From: Cupriavidus necator
Lineage (GTDB): Bacteria; Pseudomonadota; Gammaproteobacteria; Burkholderiales; Burkholderiaceae
Assembly: GCF_013141915.1 (NCBI RefSeq)
Contig: NZ_SROX01000006.1
Location: 272,346-336,345, forward strand
DNA length: 64,000 nucleotides
Reading direction: 5' to 3'
The number at the start of each line of letters is the position of its first letter. Position 1 is the stretch's first letter. Under the pieces are notes generated by a model. That model had not been told where the DNA came from, did no database searches, and saw only the letters and a program-made list of their open reading frames with translations. Positions 55,126-63,843 of this stretch are shown in pieces. Position numbers and translations under genes: made by a program.

Positions 55126-55797
55126 AGTCGGCAGAAGGCGTCCCCTTGAGCGAGGAACCAGTCCAACTCCGAAGCCCGCCGTCAAGCTTGAATCAGGTGC
55201 GACGTCAATTCAAAGATGGGGCCGTATCTTAGACGGCTGGCCTGTACGTCCTGGGCGCCAAGCCATCTCTCCCACGCGTTACGCCGGCTGGGATGTTCTC
55301 GGACTTCTCCTTCCCGTAGGCGCTGGACCAGGGAGCTACCATTGCTCTCGACTCGAGCGCTCCTCAGATAACAGAAGGTCCCCACGTGCGTGGGGTTCCT
55401 TTCTTGGGTGGCCAAACGATATGTCGCGACATGATGTGCTTTGCGCCAGCGGCCATTACCCGACGGACCGGACGGCTTGAATTAGCGCTGCTCGCTAAGG
55501 TTCGCGAACGAGATGAGGTTGCAGAGGGGAGGCATGGCGCTTCAGGCCGAAAGAGGTAACGAAGCGCTCGCGGAGCCCCAAAAAAGAACCCGCGTCGCCA
55601 GGGTGGTTACGCGGGTGGTAGGGGGACTACAGGGCTAGTCTATATTGACTTAAAATTTCTTACGTCAGAATTAAACGAGACTTTGACCTCAATTCGGAAA
55701 CCGCTGGCTCAAACTGAGCAGGGCAACATCGAGTTGAAATCAGTTGCAGATAGAACCAAACCGGCGACTTGTGCCGCGGACGTAAGTGGAGGCGAAA
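55126..55797. other. Long intergenic stretch before the intact small repeated gene
   Basis: About 670 bases. A hairpin CCCCACG-TG-CGTGGGG lies at 55380-55395. A possible promoter, TTGACT (55645-55650) followed 17-18 bases later by an AT-rich hexamer, lies about 150 bases before the gene at 55798. No convincing gene; the frames here lack ribosome sites. Confidence 0.35.
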
Positions 55798-56172
55798 ATG
55801 GCGTCGGCTCGAGCTGGAACAAGAGGTGAAGCCATTCGGCTCCTGGAGGCAACGGGAGTCGGGCTCGTCGAGCTGGACTACGAATCTGGTTGGCAAGATG
55901 CTACAGAGCTTAGGCGCCTGGGCAAGGAGGCCGGAATCCGCGTGGAGTATCGCGGCCACGAAAATATTGTCGTGAAGTCACCCGCAGCACTCGCTGCCGG
56001 CTTGAGACGACCAAAGCTCACGTTCCGCCAGCGCAATCTTTACTGCCAGTTTGAGCTTGGCGACTTGCTAGCGGGTGAACTGGAGAGCCTCGAGGCAAAG
56101 GCAGCGACGTTGGGAGACTACATCCTAGCCGGGCACTTACTAAGGGACGTCGATACCGTTTGGGCTAAGTAA
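55798..56172 (+). CDS. Small protein of unknown function, intact member of a three-copy local family
   Basis: A 124-residue soluble protein from the ATG at 55798, which has GGAGG at good distance. It reads as a helix (GTRGEAIRLLEATGVGLVELDYESGWQDATELRRLG), then VEYRGHENIVVKSPAALAAGL, then PKLTFRQRNLYCQFELG and a helical end (SLEAKAATLGDYILAGHLLRDVD). I do not recognise a family. Two frameshifted relatives lie at 53405-53780 and 62229-62604. This copy is directly upstream, in the opposite orientation, of the ZorA/ZorB-like operon end. Confidence 0.7.
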   Translation: MASARAGTRGEAIRLLEATGVGLVELDYESGWQDATELRRLGKEAGIRVEYRGHENIVVKSPAALAAGLRRPKLTFRQRNLYCQFELGDLLAGELESLEAKAATLGDYILAGHLLRDVDTVWAK

Positions 56173-56464
56173 CATCGCCGTACGGAATTCCATGGTTTCT
56201 TCGGTTCGCGACTTGCATAACTACTCCGACTCGCCACTTGCCCCTTCTCGTTATCTGTCCTTTGGCTCAGAGGAAAACCCTGAGATGCGGTCAGCGCTAC
56301 TCTTCAGCTATGCTGGCAGTTCGGAGCGCCGTACTGCATTCAACAGAATCTTATCGGCGCTGTGATTCTGTGACCGGGGCTTTTCGGCAAGCGACCTGTG
56401 TGCACCAAATTTCGAGGACGAGATGGCGACTGGCAAACTGCTTCGAACCTCTTTACCTTCCTCT

Positions 56465-57205
56465 TTACCCGCGACGCGGCCATACACGTACGTTTCCTAA
56501 TGCGCTCGCAGCATCCCTTGGCTCGACAAAGCGAGTCTTCTCGAGCAAGAGGAATGTGTAAGAGCACTCCGGAAATGCTGAGCCCAGCTTAGAGAAAGTG
56601 CGAGCGAATTCTCGCAGAGAAAGGGACCGCACGGCTTCGAAGCTGACGCCGAGTTTTTCCAGAACGGTGCTAAGCTGGGGTGTCAGCCCTTGGATTTCGA
56701 TGTGGTCTTCATAGCCAATCAAAGTAGCCAACGGCTGCGCACTTGCGCTTCCCGGCCGCGTTAAGCAATGGGGTTTTCCCGGGCCTCGTAGGTTGTAGTA
56801 TTCTACTGCGGCATTCAGTCTTTCGATACCGCCGGCCTTCTTGAGGACTGCAGACGTCTCCTTGAGTTCTTTGACCGGCGCCATCTTGGTCAGAATATCA
56901 GTCAGTTCCTCGATGTTCGAGACGCCCATCTGCTTCTGAAGCTTCTGCAGTTCCTCTTGCGCCTTTAACGCGCTCTGTAGCTCATTCGAATCGAGCTTCT
57001 TTGCCTTGTCCAGCGCCTGTCCGACTTCGTCATTCGTAGCGCCTTCAAACCTGCTCTTTACCATCCGGCCAAGCTGCTCCACGCGCGGGTCTTGCATGGC
57101 CGCGTAGGCGGCGTAAGCAAACATGCCGAAGAAAATGACCTGAATTAGAAAATCGACGAGTGTCAGCAAGAAGACATTATCTTGCTTCTTAATGCTCTGT
57201 CTCAT
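56465..57205 (-). CDS. ZorB/ExbD/MotB-like one-helix membrane protein
   Basis: The 246-residue protein has one N-terminal helix (NVFLLTLVDFLIQVIFFGMFAYAAYA) with D18 inside it, the place of the proton-carrying Asp of ExbD and ZorB (the ExbD opening is INVTPLVDV). A coiled coil of about 90 residues and a C-terminal soluble domain follow (SLSLREFARTFSKLGSAFPECSYTFLLLEKTRFVEPRDAAS). No OmpA-like peptidoglycan domain is obvious, unlike MotB or ZorB. It overlaps the ZorA-like gene by four bases (ATGA). It should form the stator-like core with that protein. Confidence 0.6.
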   Translation of the reverse strand: MRQSIKKQDNVFLLTLVDFLIQVIFFGMFAYAAYAAMQDPRVEQLGRMVKSRFEGATNDEVGQALDKAKKLDSNELQSALKAQEELQKLQKQMGVSNIEELTDILTKMAPVKELKETSAVLKKAGGIERLNAAVEYYNLRGPGKPHCLTRPGSASAQPLATLIGYEDHIEIQGLTPQLSTVLEKLGVSFEAVRSLSLREFARTFSKLGSAFPECSYTFLLLEKTRFVEPRDAASALGNVRVWPRRG

Positions 57206-58650
57206 CGCGTAAGCGGCGCCGGACCACCGGTTAGACCGTGGAGCGCATCGTGCCGGCCTTCAAACGGAGAGATAGCGGCGGGTGTACGTTCAGCAAGCTC
57301 ATTGCAGTGCGCTACCGCTGCTGCAAGAGAATGACCCAAGTCTTGTAGGAGACCTCGGACAGTTTGAACTGCTGACGCTAGTTCATCCCCTTCTCGCACT
57401 TGTCGCGTGGCATCCAAGCTGGTTCTGAAGCTGTCTAACGCGCGGTGAACGCCAGCCACGTCCTCGGCGACATGACTCATCTGCCGGTCGACTTCTTCCT
57501 GTGTTTTCGCCCCGACTGCCGCAACGTGCTGCTCAGTGACCGCCACGAGCCTTCGACTCATGTCGCTAGCCCTCTCGAACATGGCGACCTCAAGCTCCGC
57601 CGTGATACGTGTGAAGTCGCCCGCGAACCCTTCAACCGTAGATTTTGCGGCCGCCGAGCTCTGCTCCACGACCGTATCTGCCAAGCGCTGTTCAAGCTCG
57701 ACGAATTTTTTGGAGAAATTAGTGATGGTGCGTGACAGCCCCTGAAGTTCAACCTTGACGGCGGCCGACTCCGCCGTGAAGTCCAATTGCTTCACTTGCG
57801 CCAAGCCTGTCGCGATGAGCTCGGTATTCTTCGAATACAGTGCGCTGAGCTTCTCTATGTGCGCCTTCGTTGAGGCTTCCAGGGCGACTCGATTAGCCGT
57901 CTGTGCATCCTGTGTGACGTGACGGCCGTACTGGGTCATCTCTTCCGCAAAGTTCCGAAGGCCCAGTGTTAGCTGAGAAATGTTCCGTTCCAATTGTGCG
58001 ACATTGGTCGACTCGCTTAGCTTTTGAATCGTGCCGGAGAATATGCCTACGGCGCTGGATGCCTGCTCTGCCACACCGCTAACCTCGGTCTGAAATATCT
58101 TTGCACTTTCGGAAAGACCTTTGCTAAATGCGAGGTGTGCGTCGGATACGACCTTCTCCGTCCGCTCCTGGAGCGAGACCGCAAGTCCTTCAAAATTGGC
58201 TGCTGATGCCTCGACCTTCGCAACCAAGACGTCCACTCGACGGATATAGTCCTCAACCGTCTCCCCCAGGTCTTTCGCGTTGAGGGCTTCGGTCTGGGCG
58301 GTCAGCACCATCCGGAACATTAGGGCCATCCCGGTGGCAAGCAGCCCGACTGCGAAATGACCAACGAGGGCGCCTATGTCGGTTCCGAACCCGAAAAGCC
58401 AGACCCGAAAGACGCTCGCCGACAAGGCGAAGATGGTAATGATGAAGCCAAAATAGTAGATGGAGTCAATCGCCGTCTGGGAAAGCCCCTCCTGCCGGGC
58501 CCGCTTCCACAATTCATAGAAGTAGTAACCGAGAGGTGCCAACTCGAGCACGATGGCGACCGGCATGGGCATCTTGACAAAAATCGACAGACCCGTGAGC
58601 GCAATCGCTACGCAGATGGCGTAGGTGAAAACTCTGTTCAAGTTGTGCAT
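57202..58650 (-). CDS. ZorA/MotA/ExbB-like channel protein with a long coiled-coil tail
   Basis: The 482-residue protein has four hydrophobic helices at about residues 8-25, 29-48, 63-87 and 93-117. The last, IGALVGHFAVGLLATGMALMFRM, resembles the pore helix of ExbB/MotA proteins. About 340 residues of coiled coil follow, predicted cytoplasmic. ZorA of Zorya has this plan: a channel plus a long intracellular tail that signals phage entry. It is two bases after the VWA-like gene and overlaps the ZorB-like gene. Assignment is by architecture and gene pairing; sequence identity to ZorA was not tested. Confidence 0.58.
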   Translation of the reverse strand: MHNLNRVFTYAICVAIALTGLSIFVKMPMPVAIVLELAPLGYYFYELWKRARQEGLSQTAIDSIYYFGFIITIFALSASVFRVWLFGFGTDIGALVGHFAVGLLATGMALMFRMVLTAQTEALNAKDLGETVEDYIRRVDVLVAKVEASAANFEGLAVSLQERTEKVVSDAHLAFSKGLSESAKIFQTEVSGVAEQASSAVGIFSGTIQKLSESTNVAQLERNISQLTLGLRNFAEEMTQYGRHVTQDAQTANRVALEASTKAHIEKLSALYSKNTELIATGLAQVKQLDFTAESAAVKVELQGLSRTITNFSKKFVELEQRLADTVVEQSSAAAKSTVEGFAGDFTRITAELEVAMFERASDMSRRLVAVTEQHVAAVGAKTQEEVDRQMSHVAEDVAGVHRALDSFRTSLDATRQVREGDELASAVQTVRGLLQDLGHSLAAAVAHCNELAERTPAAISPFEGRHDALHGLTGGPAPLTR

Positions 58651-58652
58651 GA

Positions 58653-59426
58653 CTAGCCAGGCAGGTACGAGGGATTGAGGCTGGCATGCGTGCCTTCGTT
58701 GTCACCAAAGAACCATGTCCAGAATGCGTCCCGGCATTTAGCCACTGGGGCTTGTATGTTGGGGCGCGGCACGATGTTGAGTTCAATAGCAACATTCTCG
58801 AACTTCGGACGCGCTACCGCCGCGCCACGCGCTGTTCTAAACTTAGCGACCGCGTCCTGCGCGCTGCGACAACCGTAGAGCGAAAACTTCTCCGTGTGTT
58901 CGAGGAGGTCGGAAAACACCACAAGGCGAGAGCTATGGGAGTCCTTCAGGTACTCGGACAAAGAAAGGTCGATAATCGCTTGCGCCACCGGTGACTGATT
59001 CGATGCGGAAAACGGTGTACTAAGAGCCTTCTCAAGTGGTTCGGAAAAATTTTGGCGATACTGCTTTTCCAGCAGTTTGGGGTTGTTCAGCATCCTTGAG
59101 CCTTCCCGTTTCGGCTTGCAATGGCTAAACACTGGAACCAGGTTGCGTTTCGACAGCTCTGTTATTGAAAAGACTGAGACGAGCTCACCATCCTTCACTT
59201 GCTCGTCGACCACCTTCATCGCGCGAGCGACCAACTCGTCTTTCGTTTGGCGAGACAAGTCCTCACTTTGGTCGACTACGAAGACAGTCTTTCCTGCTGA
59301 ATCCTTTGTGCATCCCAACTCGTCTGGTTTGGGCTTTTTGAGCAGTTGCACTGAGACTAGGATTGCTATCAGTGCGAATCCGGATACGATTGCGACGGGC
59401 CACATGTACTTATTCGACGAACTCAT
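58653..59426 (-). CDS. Membrane-anchored VWA-like protein
   Basis: A 257-residue protein with one N-terminal helix (residues 9-29) and a domain that begins KTVFVVDQSEDLS (residues 47-58). This is a near-MIDAS motif, in which DxSxS is DQSED. Later SPVAQAI (145-151) and LVVFSDLLEH (168-177) follow the order of a von Willebrand A domain's metal site. With the third position altered, metal binding may be weakened. It sits between the coiled-coil membrane gene and the ZorA-like gene, all on one strand with gaps of 9 and 2 bases. It may be the sensor or ligand-binding part. Confidence 0.55.
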   Translation of the reverse strand: MSSSNKYMWPVAIVSGFALIAILVSVQLLKKPKPDELGCTKDSAGKTVFVVDQSEDLSRQTKDELVARAMKVVDEQVKDGELVSVFSITELSKRNLVPVFSHCKPKREGSRMLNNPKLLEKQYRQNFSEPLEKALSTPFSASNQSPVAQAIIDLSLSEYLKDSHSSRLVVFSDLLEHTEKFSLYGCRSAQDAVAKFRTARGAAVARPKFENVAIELNIVPRPNIQAPVAKCRDAFWTWFFGDNEGTHASLNPSYLPG

Positions 59427-59435
59427 GCCATCTCC

Positions 59436-60884
59436 TCAAGCTGCATTCGGGGATGGCATTTTCACAATGTCAGCCTCGATATTCTCTTTCGCCTCGGCTG
59501 TCACTTCACTCAAGAAAGCAGATAGGGTTCTTCCAAGAATGGCGCGCCCTTCATTTGCAGAGTCACGGAGTCGCTCTGTTAGCTGAACCTGATAGGTATC
59601 CTTTAGGTACGTAATTCTTCCTGTAAGTTCTTCAACGACGGTGGCGAGCTTGTCGCTTTGAGGAGTGCGGTACTGGGCAGCCAAGTCCGGCGTTTCTGCA
59701 AAGTACCCAGGCGCGGCCGTTGGACGCACGCTCACGTTGCTTTGCCGATATCCATTGAGGACAAGGGCGAAATCGCGCTGGACGTGGTCGAGATTAGTCA
59801 GCATCTTCCGATGCTCGTGCTCAAGCGCGGCCTTGGTCTGCTGAACGCTAGCTTCCGCCTGGCCGAGAAAATTCTTCGCCTTGGCGAGGGATTCGCGCTT
59901 AGTCTCTAGCTCTTTAGATATCTTCGCCTTAACGCCCTCCACGACAACAGCCAGGGCTGCCTCTGCTTCCTTGAGGCGGCGCGCTCGCGCGCCATATCCG
60001 GGATGAGGGTCATCGACTCCCATTCCCTTACGGAAAGCGATAACAGAGAGGACAAGGCCAGCAAAGAAGAGCAGGAAACTCATCAGGTCGGTTGCTGGGA
60101 TGTTGCCCAGAAATACATGTCCTGCGGCGACCATCGCAGTGGTGAACGCCTCGCTCGACTGCTTAAGGTCTGACGGGTCGACCAGCAATTGGTACTCCGT
60201 CCGATAAGCCGCAAAGAGTGCGTTTGAGAACAATGCCACAATGGCAGCTGCGACCAAGACCGAATAACCAATGGCCTTGTAGGCCGCGTTGTCCAGATTC
60301 TTAAAACGGAAGGCCGCACCTAGACCGAAGGACACGGCGATATTGACGAGCGAAACCATGAAGGCTACGAAGGCCCCCCCGAGTAGACCATTGGTGTTCT
60401 CATAGAAGAACGCATTGGCGATGGTTTCGACCAATATAAAGGGAATGAGCCAGACATAAGGTGCTCGCAGGTCTGCTGGATATGACGCCTCTTCAGTAAT
60501 CCCGTGTCGAATCTGATAGGCCTTCAGCTCGGCCTCCCTGAACAGCGCCTTTCGCTTGAGTCCTACCAACGCATGACGCTCATGTTCCAGTGCGTTCCGG
60601 GCGGTTTCATTGAGCGATTCATCGTCGAGAAGCGTGTCGCAGTTGGCGGCGACCTCACTTAACTCGTTCGCCATGTCAGCGAGGACCTTGTCTTTCTGCG
60701 TCTCAACCCGCGAGTATCGTGCATGCTCCTGAAGAGCAAAACGACTGGCATCAGCGACCAACTGCGTTTCGTTGGCATCAAGGGCAGTTGCGGTCATGGG
60801 AGGCAAGGCCTTCTCTCCGGCCTTCAGCCCTTTCTTCTGATATGACCCCTGAGCCTTAAGCAGCTCTCCCGAATATGAATCCAT
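59436..60884 (-). CDS. Four-helix membrane protein with flanking coiled coils
   Basis: The 482-residue protein, first gene of the operon, has a helical N-terminal part (to residue 140), four hydrophobic helices at about 142-161, 167-193, 203-228 and 264-284, then about 160 residues of coiled coil (KLKEAEAALAVVVEGVKAKISKELETKRESLAKAKNF). I do not recognise a family. The plan resembles the ZorA-like neighbour, but no sequence similarity is evident, so it may be a second channel-like subunit or a structural partner. Start is ATG at 60884. It diverges from a nuclease gene at 61265. Confidence 0.6.
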   Translation of the reverse strand: MDSYSGELLKAQGSYQKKGLKAGEKALPPMTATALDANETQLVADASRFALQEHARYSRVETQKDKVLADMANELSEVAANCDTLLDDESLNETARNALEHERHALVGLKRKALFREAELKAYQIRHGITEEASYPADLRAPYVWLIPFILVETIANAFFYENTNGLLGGAFVAFMVSLVNIAVSFGLGAAFRFKNLDNAAYKAIGYSVLVAAAIVALFSNALFAAYRTEYQLLVDPSDLKQSSEAFTTAMVAAGHVFLGNIPATDLMSFLLFFAGLVLSVIAFRKGMGVDDPHPGYGARARRLKEAEAALAVVVEGVKAKISKELETKRESLAKAKNFLGQAEASVQQTKAALEHEHRKMLTNLDHVQRDFALVLNGYRQSNVSVRPTAAPGYFAETPDLAAQYRTPQSDKLATVVEELTGRITYLKDTYQVQLTERLRDSANEGRAILGRTLSAFLSEVTAEAKENIEADIVKMPSPNAA

Positions 60885-61264
60885 GCTTCCCCCTTGCTCC
60901 CCCGGGTCATCTGCTTAGCAAAGCCATAGTCCAGGCCCCTGGGTACTTAATGTAACTGAATGTTTCGGAATTCTGCCTCAGCGCGCACCCAACTTGGGGA
61001 AAAATATGGCAGAGGACAAGCGCACCACCCGTTAGTGGGGTATCGCACCTCGCGTGTGACGCTTTACGGTCCGACCGTTTAGCTGTGATGAGGAAACCCG
61101 GCTTGGTACAGCGGTACAGCACTCTTCTGAGTATTCACTGACTTTGTGAGTTGAACCTCTTCGTGAGTGATTGGGTAACTACTGAGGTATCCCTTGGTGA
61201 GTGCTATCCTTCCGGCCCCCTTCCTCCTAATCAGGAAGGGTTAGAAAGCCTAAGGAAGGTATCA
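60885..61264. other. Divergent promoter region of the ZorAB-like operon and nuclease
   Basis: About 380 bases between divergent genes. Toward the nuclease, a repeated GTGAGTGNT-type word (GTGAGTTGA, GTGAGTGAT, GTGAGTGCT, between 61146 and 61206) occurs three times. These could be iterated regulator sites. A long plus-strand frame begins at 61151 but I place the nuclease start at 61265, where the signal peptide begins. Confidence 0.4.
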
Positions 61265-62011
61265 ATGCAATTTGTTTTACGGCTGGCCGCAGCTGCTGCC
61301 ATTTGCCTGGGCGTCACTGGCCCAGTACAAGCGGCAACGGAATTTGACCGTTGCCCACAGTTCTTCGCTCAAGGCGCCGTTCCGCAAGTCCGGAACGCCC
61401 AAAGCCTTAAGCCGCGCGCCCTGTGCTTTGAGGCGTTCGCGGTATTGCACTCCGGCACCACGAAGACGCCAGTCTATGTGGCCGAGCGACTGAATGCGGA
61501 ACAGGTCGCTGACGCGCAGGACGAAGAACGGACAAACCGCTTCTTCGCTGATGCTCGACTACCCCGGGCAGAACGCGCTGAGCTCGATGACTATAAGAGT
61601 TCCGGCTATGACCGAGGCCACATGGCGCCCGCTGGAGATATGCCCAATGCCACAGCCATGGCGCAGAGCTTCTCCCTGGCCAATATGGTGCCCCAAGCCC
61701 CGCAGAATAATCGAAAGAGCTGGGCAGGCATCGAGAAATCGACGCGAAAATACGTCCGGCGTGCCAAGGGGGATGTGTACGTCATCACGGGACCAGTGTT
61801 CGAGTCCTCCGCACCCACCACCATCGGCCAAGACCAGGTATGGGTGCCGCAATATCTCTTCAAACTCGTATACGACTCGGCAACCCATCGAGCTTGGGCG
61901 CATTGGATTGAGAATTCGGACTCGGCCCGAGCTGGACGTCCAATCAGTTACCGCGAACTTGTGAAGCGAACCGGCGTCGAGTTCCTTCCAGGCATCCCTC
62001 TAGCCGAATGA
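61265..62011 (+). CDS. Secreted DNA/RNA non-specific endonuclease (NucA/EndA type)
   Basis: From the ATG at 61265 (AAGGAAGG ribosome site) the protein has 248 residues and a signal peptide (MQFVLRLAAAAAICLGVTGPVQA). The beta-beta-alpha-metal active site DRGHMAPAGDM with the catalytic histidine is followed by NMVPQAPQNNRKSW, where Asn binds the metal. Such nucleases act in the periplasm or outside, degrading DNA and RNA, and are often carried on plasmids and mobile elements. It is divergent from the ZorAB-like operon. Whether it works with it is unknown. Confidence 0.92.
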   Translation: MQFVLRLAAAAAICLGVTGPVQAATEFDRCPQFFAQGAVPQVRNAQSLKPRALCFEAFAVLHSGTTKTPVYVAERLNAEQVADAQDEERTNRFFADARLPRAERAELDDYKSSGYDRGHMAPAGDMPNATAMAQSFSLANMVPQAPQNNRKSWAGIEKSTRKYVRRAKGDVYVITGPVFESSAPTTIGQDQVWVPQYLFKLVYDSATHRAWAHWIENSDSARAGRPISYRELVKRTGVEFLPGIPLAE

Positions 62012-62228
62012 CGCTCGGCCCAGGCATGCCGACACCTTTTTGTCATCGTCCAGGCGTACTCAGCTGACACCTGCGGGCCCTCCGGCCCGCCTTGTCATGT
62101 CCATGGCATCTGCCCCCAAGGAGCGAAATCTCGATTGCACGAAATTGCGGCAGCGGTTAGCGTATGCGCAACTACCGCACCGCAGCAAAGGCGGGGCGCG
62201 GCAAATATGAGGTGAAGGAGGGAGCACC

Positions 62229-62604
62229 GTGACGACAGCATGCGCCAAGAGCAGAATTGAAGCGCTGCGCCTTCTCGACACGAAGGGCATAACCACGCTC
62301 GACTTGGACTACGAATCTGCCTGGCAAGACGCTATCGAGCTTGCCCGCCTTGGCGAAAAGTTTGGGATACGCGTGGAGTATCGCGGACACGAAAACATAG
62401 CGGTCAAATCGCGGGCAGCGCTGGTTGCCGGCCTTAAGCGCTCAAAGCGCGACGTTCCGGCAGCGAAACTTGTACTGCCAGTTCAATTTGGACAGGCTGA
62501 CAGTTAAGGACCTAGCGGCATTGGAAGCAAAGGCAAGCAGTCTTGGGGACTACATTCTCGCGGGGCACCTGATGCGGGACGTGGATGAGGTGTGGGCAGA
62601 GTAA
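62229..62604 (+). pseudogene. Frameshifted copy of the small repeated gene family
   Basis: A GTG start after GGAGGGAG opens a frame whose first 75 residues match the product at 55798-56172 (LDLDYESAWQDAIELARLG, VEYRGHENIAVKSRAALVAGL). One extra base at about 62445-62455 shifts it; the downstream frame continues with TFRQRNLYCQFNL and LGDYILAGHLMRDVDEVWAE to a stop at 62602. Both parts are closely similar to the intact copy, so the break is recent. It is probably non-functional. Confidence 0.75.
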
Positions 62605-62711
62605 GGCATCTTATCGAGGTCTGTCCCGCGTAGCACTAGACCGGATTCGGCGTGGCCTCGAGGCAGCCCCATCTATGCAACGGGTAAGTTCGCCCCTAAG
62701 AATCGTTGCAT

Positions 62712-63038
62712 TTAAGTCTCGTCTGACGAGTACTCGCCTGTCACGTCCTTTGCACCTGATATCTTGTTGTTCCACATTGCAATAAGCCAATAGAGTCTCC
62801 ACAGCCCATCGTCGCGGCCCGCGAACCCTGTTAGCCCAAATCGAAGGCCGTCTTTCGCGAGCCCCACCCGGGTTCCGGCATCGAAGGAGATGATTGGAGG
62901 GCTGACCCGATAGACGCCACTGCTTCGCCTACAGCTGCCGACAAAGTGTCTGGTTCCACTGTAAGTTTGCATCACGCGCCACTCCATCAGCATTGCGTCT
63001 CCTGCAATATCCACGGGCGCGGAAATCCATGCGGGCAT
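62712..63038 (-). CDS. Hypothetical protein, third of three tandem paralogues
   Basis: The 108-residue protein shares with its two upstream neighbours the plan EWRVMQTYSGTRHFVGSC..., VSPPIISFDAGTRVGLAKDGLRFGLTG, and a late TKDVTGEYSS (here AKDVTGEYSS). The ATG at 63038 follows AAGGAG. It is soluble, beta-rich, with no signal peptide. Family not recognised. The gene is twelve bases from its neighbour, so the three are one transcript. Confidence 0.7.
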   Translation of the reverse strand: MPAWISAPVDIAGDAMLMEWRVMQTYSGTRHFVGSCRRSSGVYRVSPPIISFDAGTRVGLAKDGLRFGLTGFAGRDDGLWRLYWLIAMWNNKISGAKDVTGEYSSDET

Positions 63039-63049
63039 GGTGTCACTCC

Positions 63050-63481
63050 TTAGCTGGTGGGTAGGGGAAAACTGCGGGCTCGCCGCGATAACTGAAGAAC
63101 TCCAGGACTTTGCGGACGGATGTTGGGGAGCGTCTGCTTAGCTCCGTTCTGCCTTGGCATACGCCAGTGCGAAAGAAACTCAGCAGTGACGTCCTTTGTT
63201 GTCAGCAGACGCTCATCAAACACCGCACATAGCGAGATGAAGCGCTCGGCTTCCGCTGGAGCGCCAGGCTCGCCGACCAGCAAGAGCTGCCACCCGTCAC
63301 TCGTGAAGGCAGTGCGGGAGGCGGAATCCCATCGAACGATGGGCGGGCCGGCCCAGTACTTGCCAGTGCTGGAGAATCTGCCAACAAGATGTCGCTCGCC
63401 ACGGTAAGTCTCAAGCACGCGCCATTCTTCAACCTGGGTCTGCCTTGCTTGAGTTGCTTGCAATGCGGTGGCTGTCGGCAT
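63050..63481 (-). CDS. Hypothetical protein, second of three tandem paralogues
   Basis: From the ATG at 63481, with a perfect AGGAGG ribosome site, the protein has 143 residues. It holds EEWRVLETYRGERHLVGRF, IVRWDSASRTAFTSDGWQLLLVG and TTKDVTAEFLSH, aligning with both neighbours. A 35-residue basic tail (LPNIRPQSPGVLQLSRRARSFPLPTS) is unique to this copy and may come from a shifted stop. No function is recognised. Confidence 0.68.
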   Translation of the reverse strand: MPTATALQATQARQTQVEEWRVLETYRGERHLVGRFSSTGKYWAGPPIVRWDSASRTAFTSDGWQLLLVGEPGAPAEAERFISLCAVFDERLLTTKDVTAEFLSHWRMPRQNGAKQTLPNIRPQSPGVLQLSRRARSFPLPTS

Positions 63482-63504
63482 AACGGGCCTCCTCCTACCT
63501 GCCA

Positions 63505-63843
63505 TCAATTCCGCCTATCATGGCGGGGCCTGAGCACTACATATTCGCCGCTGACGTCCTTGGTTTCGGTAACGCCATTGCGAATGGCCCAGAAGCTCCA
63601 CACATGCAGCGCGTCTCTGTCGAAACCCGGCGCGCCCGATAGGGCGTATCGCCTTCCACTGCGGGTGATGCCTGCTCTGGATTTGGCATCAAAGGAGGTG
63701 ATTGCAGAGCTGACACGACCCGCCCCGTTCTCGATGCAATATCCAACGAAATGATGCTCGCCATGGTCTGTCTCATAGACCCTCCAGCGTTGAAGCGTGA
63801 TGTCGGGCTGCTCGTCGACGGTCGCGACTGACCAGATTGGCAT
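63505..63843 (-). CDS. Hypothetical protein, first of three tandem paralogues
   Basis: The 112-residue protein has LQRWRVYETDHGEHHFVGYC, ITSFDAKSRAGITRSGRRYALSGAPG and ETKDVSGEYVV, the blocks shared by the three tandem copies. The Arg-Ser-Gly-Arg-x-Tyr and FDAKSR elements look like the conserved core of a small beta-barrel. It starts at 63843 and ends 24 bases before the next copy. The function is not recognised; such families are common in accessory regions of this bacterial group. Confidence 0.68.
   Translation of the reverse strand: MPIWSVATVDEQPDITLQRWRVYETDHGEHHFVGYCIENGAGRVSSAITSFDAKSRAGITRSGRRYALSGAPGFDRDALHVWSFWAIRNGVTETKDVSGEYVVLRPRHDRRN

Noticed and set aside
55374..55402. A hairpin CCCCACG-TG-CGTGGGG followed by TTCC that looks like a type I-E CRISPR repeat
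   Set aside because: Only one copy is present, with no spacer-repeat pattern and no cas gene nearby.
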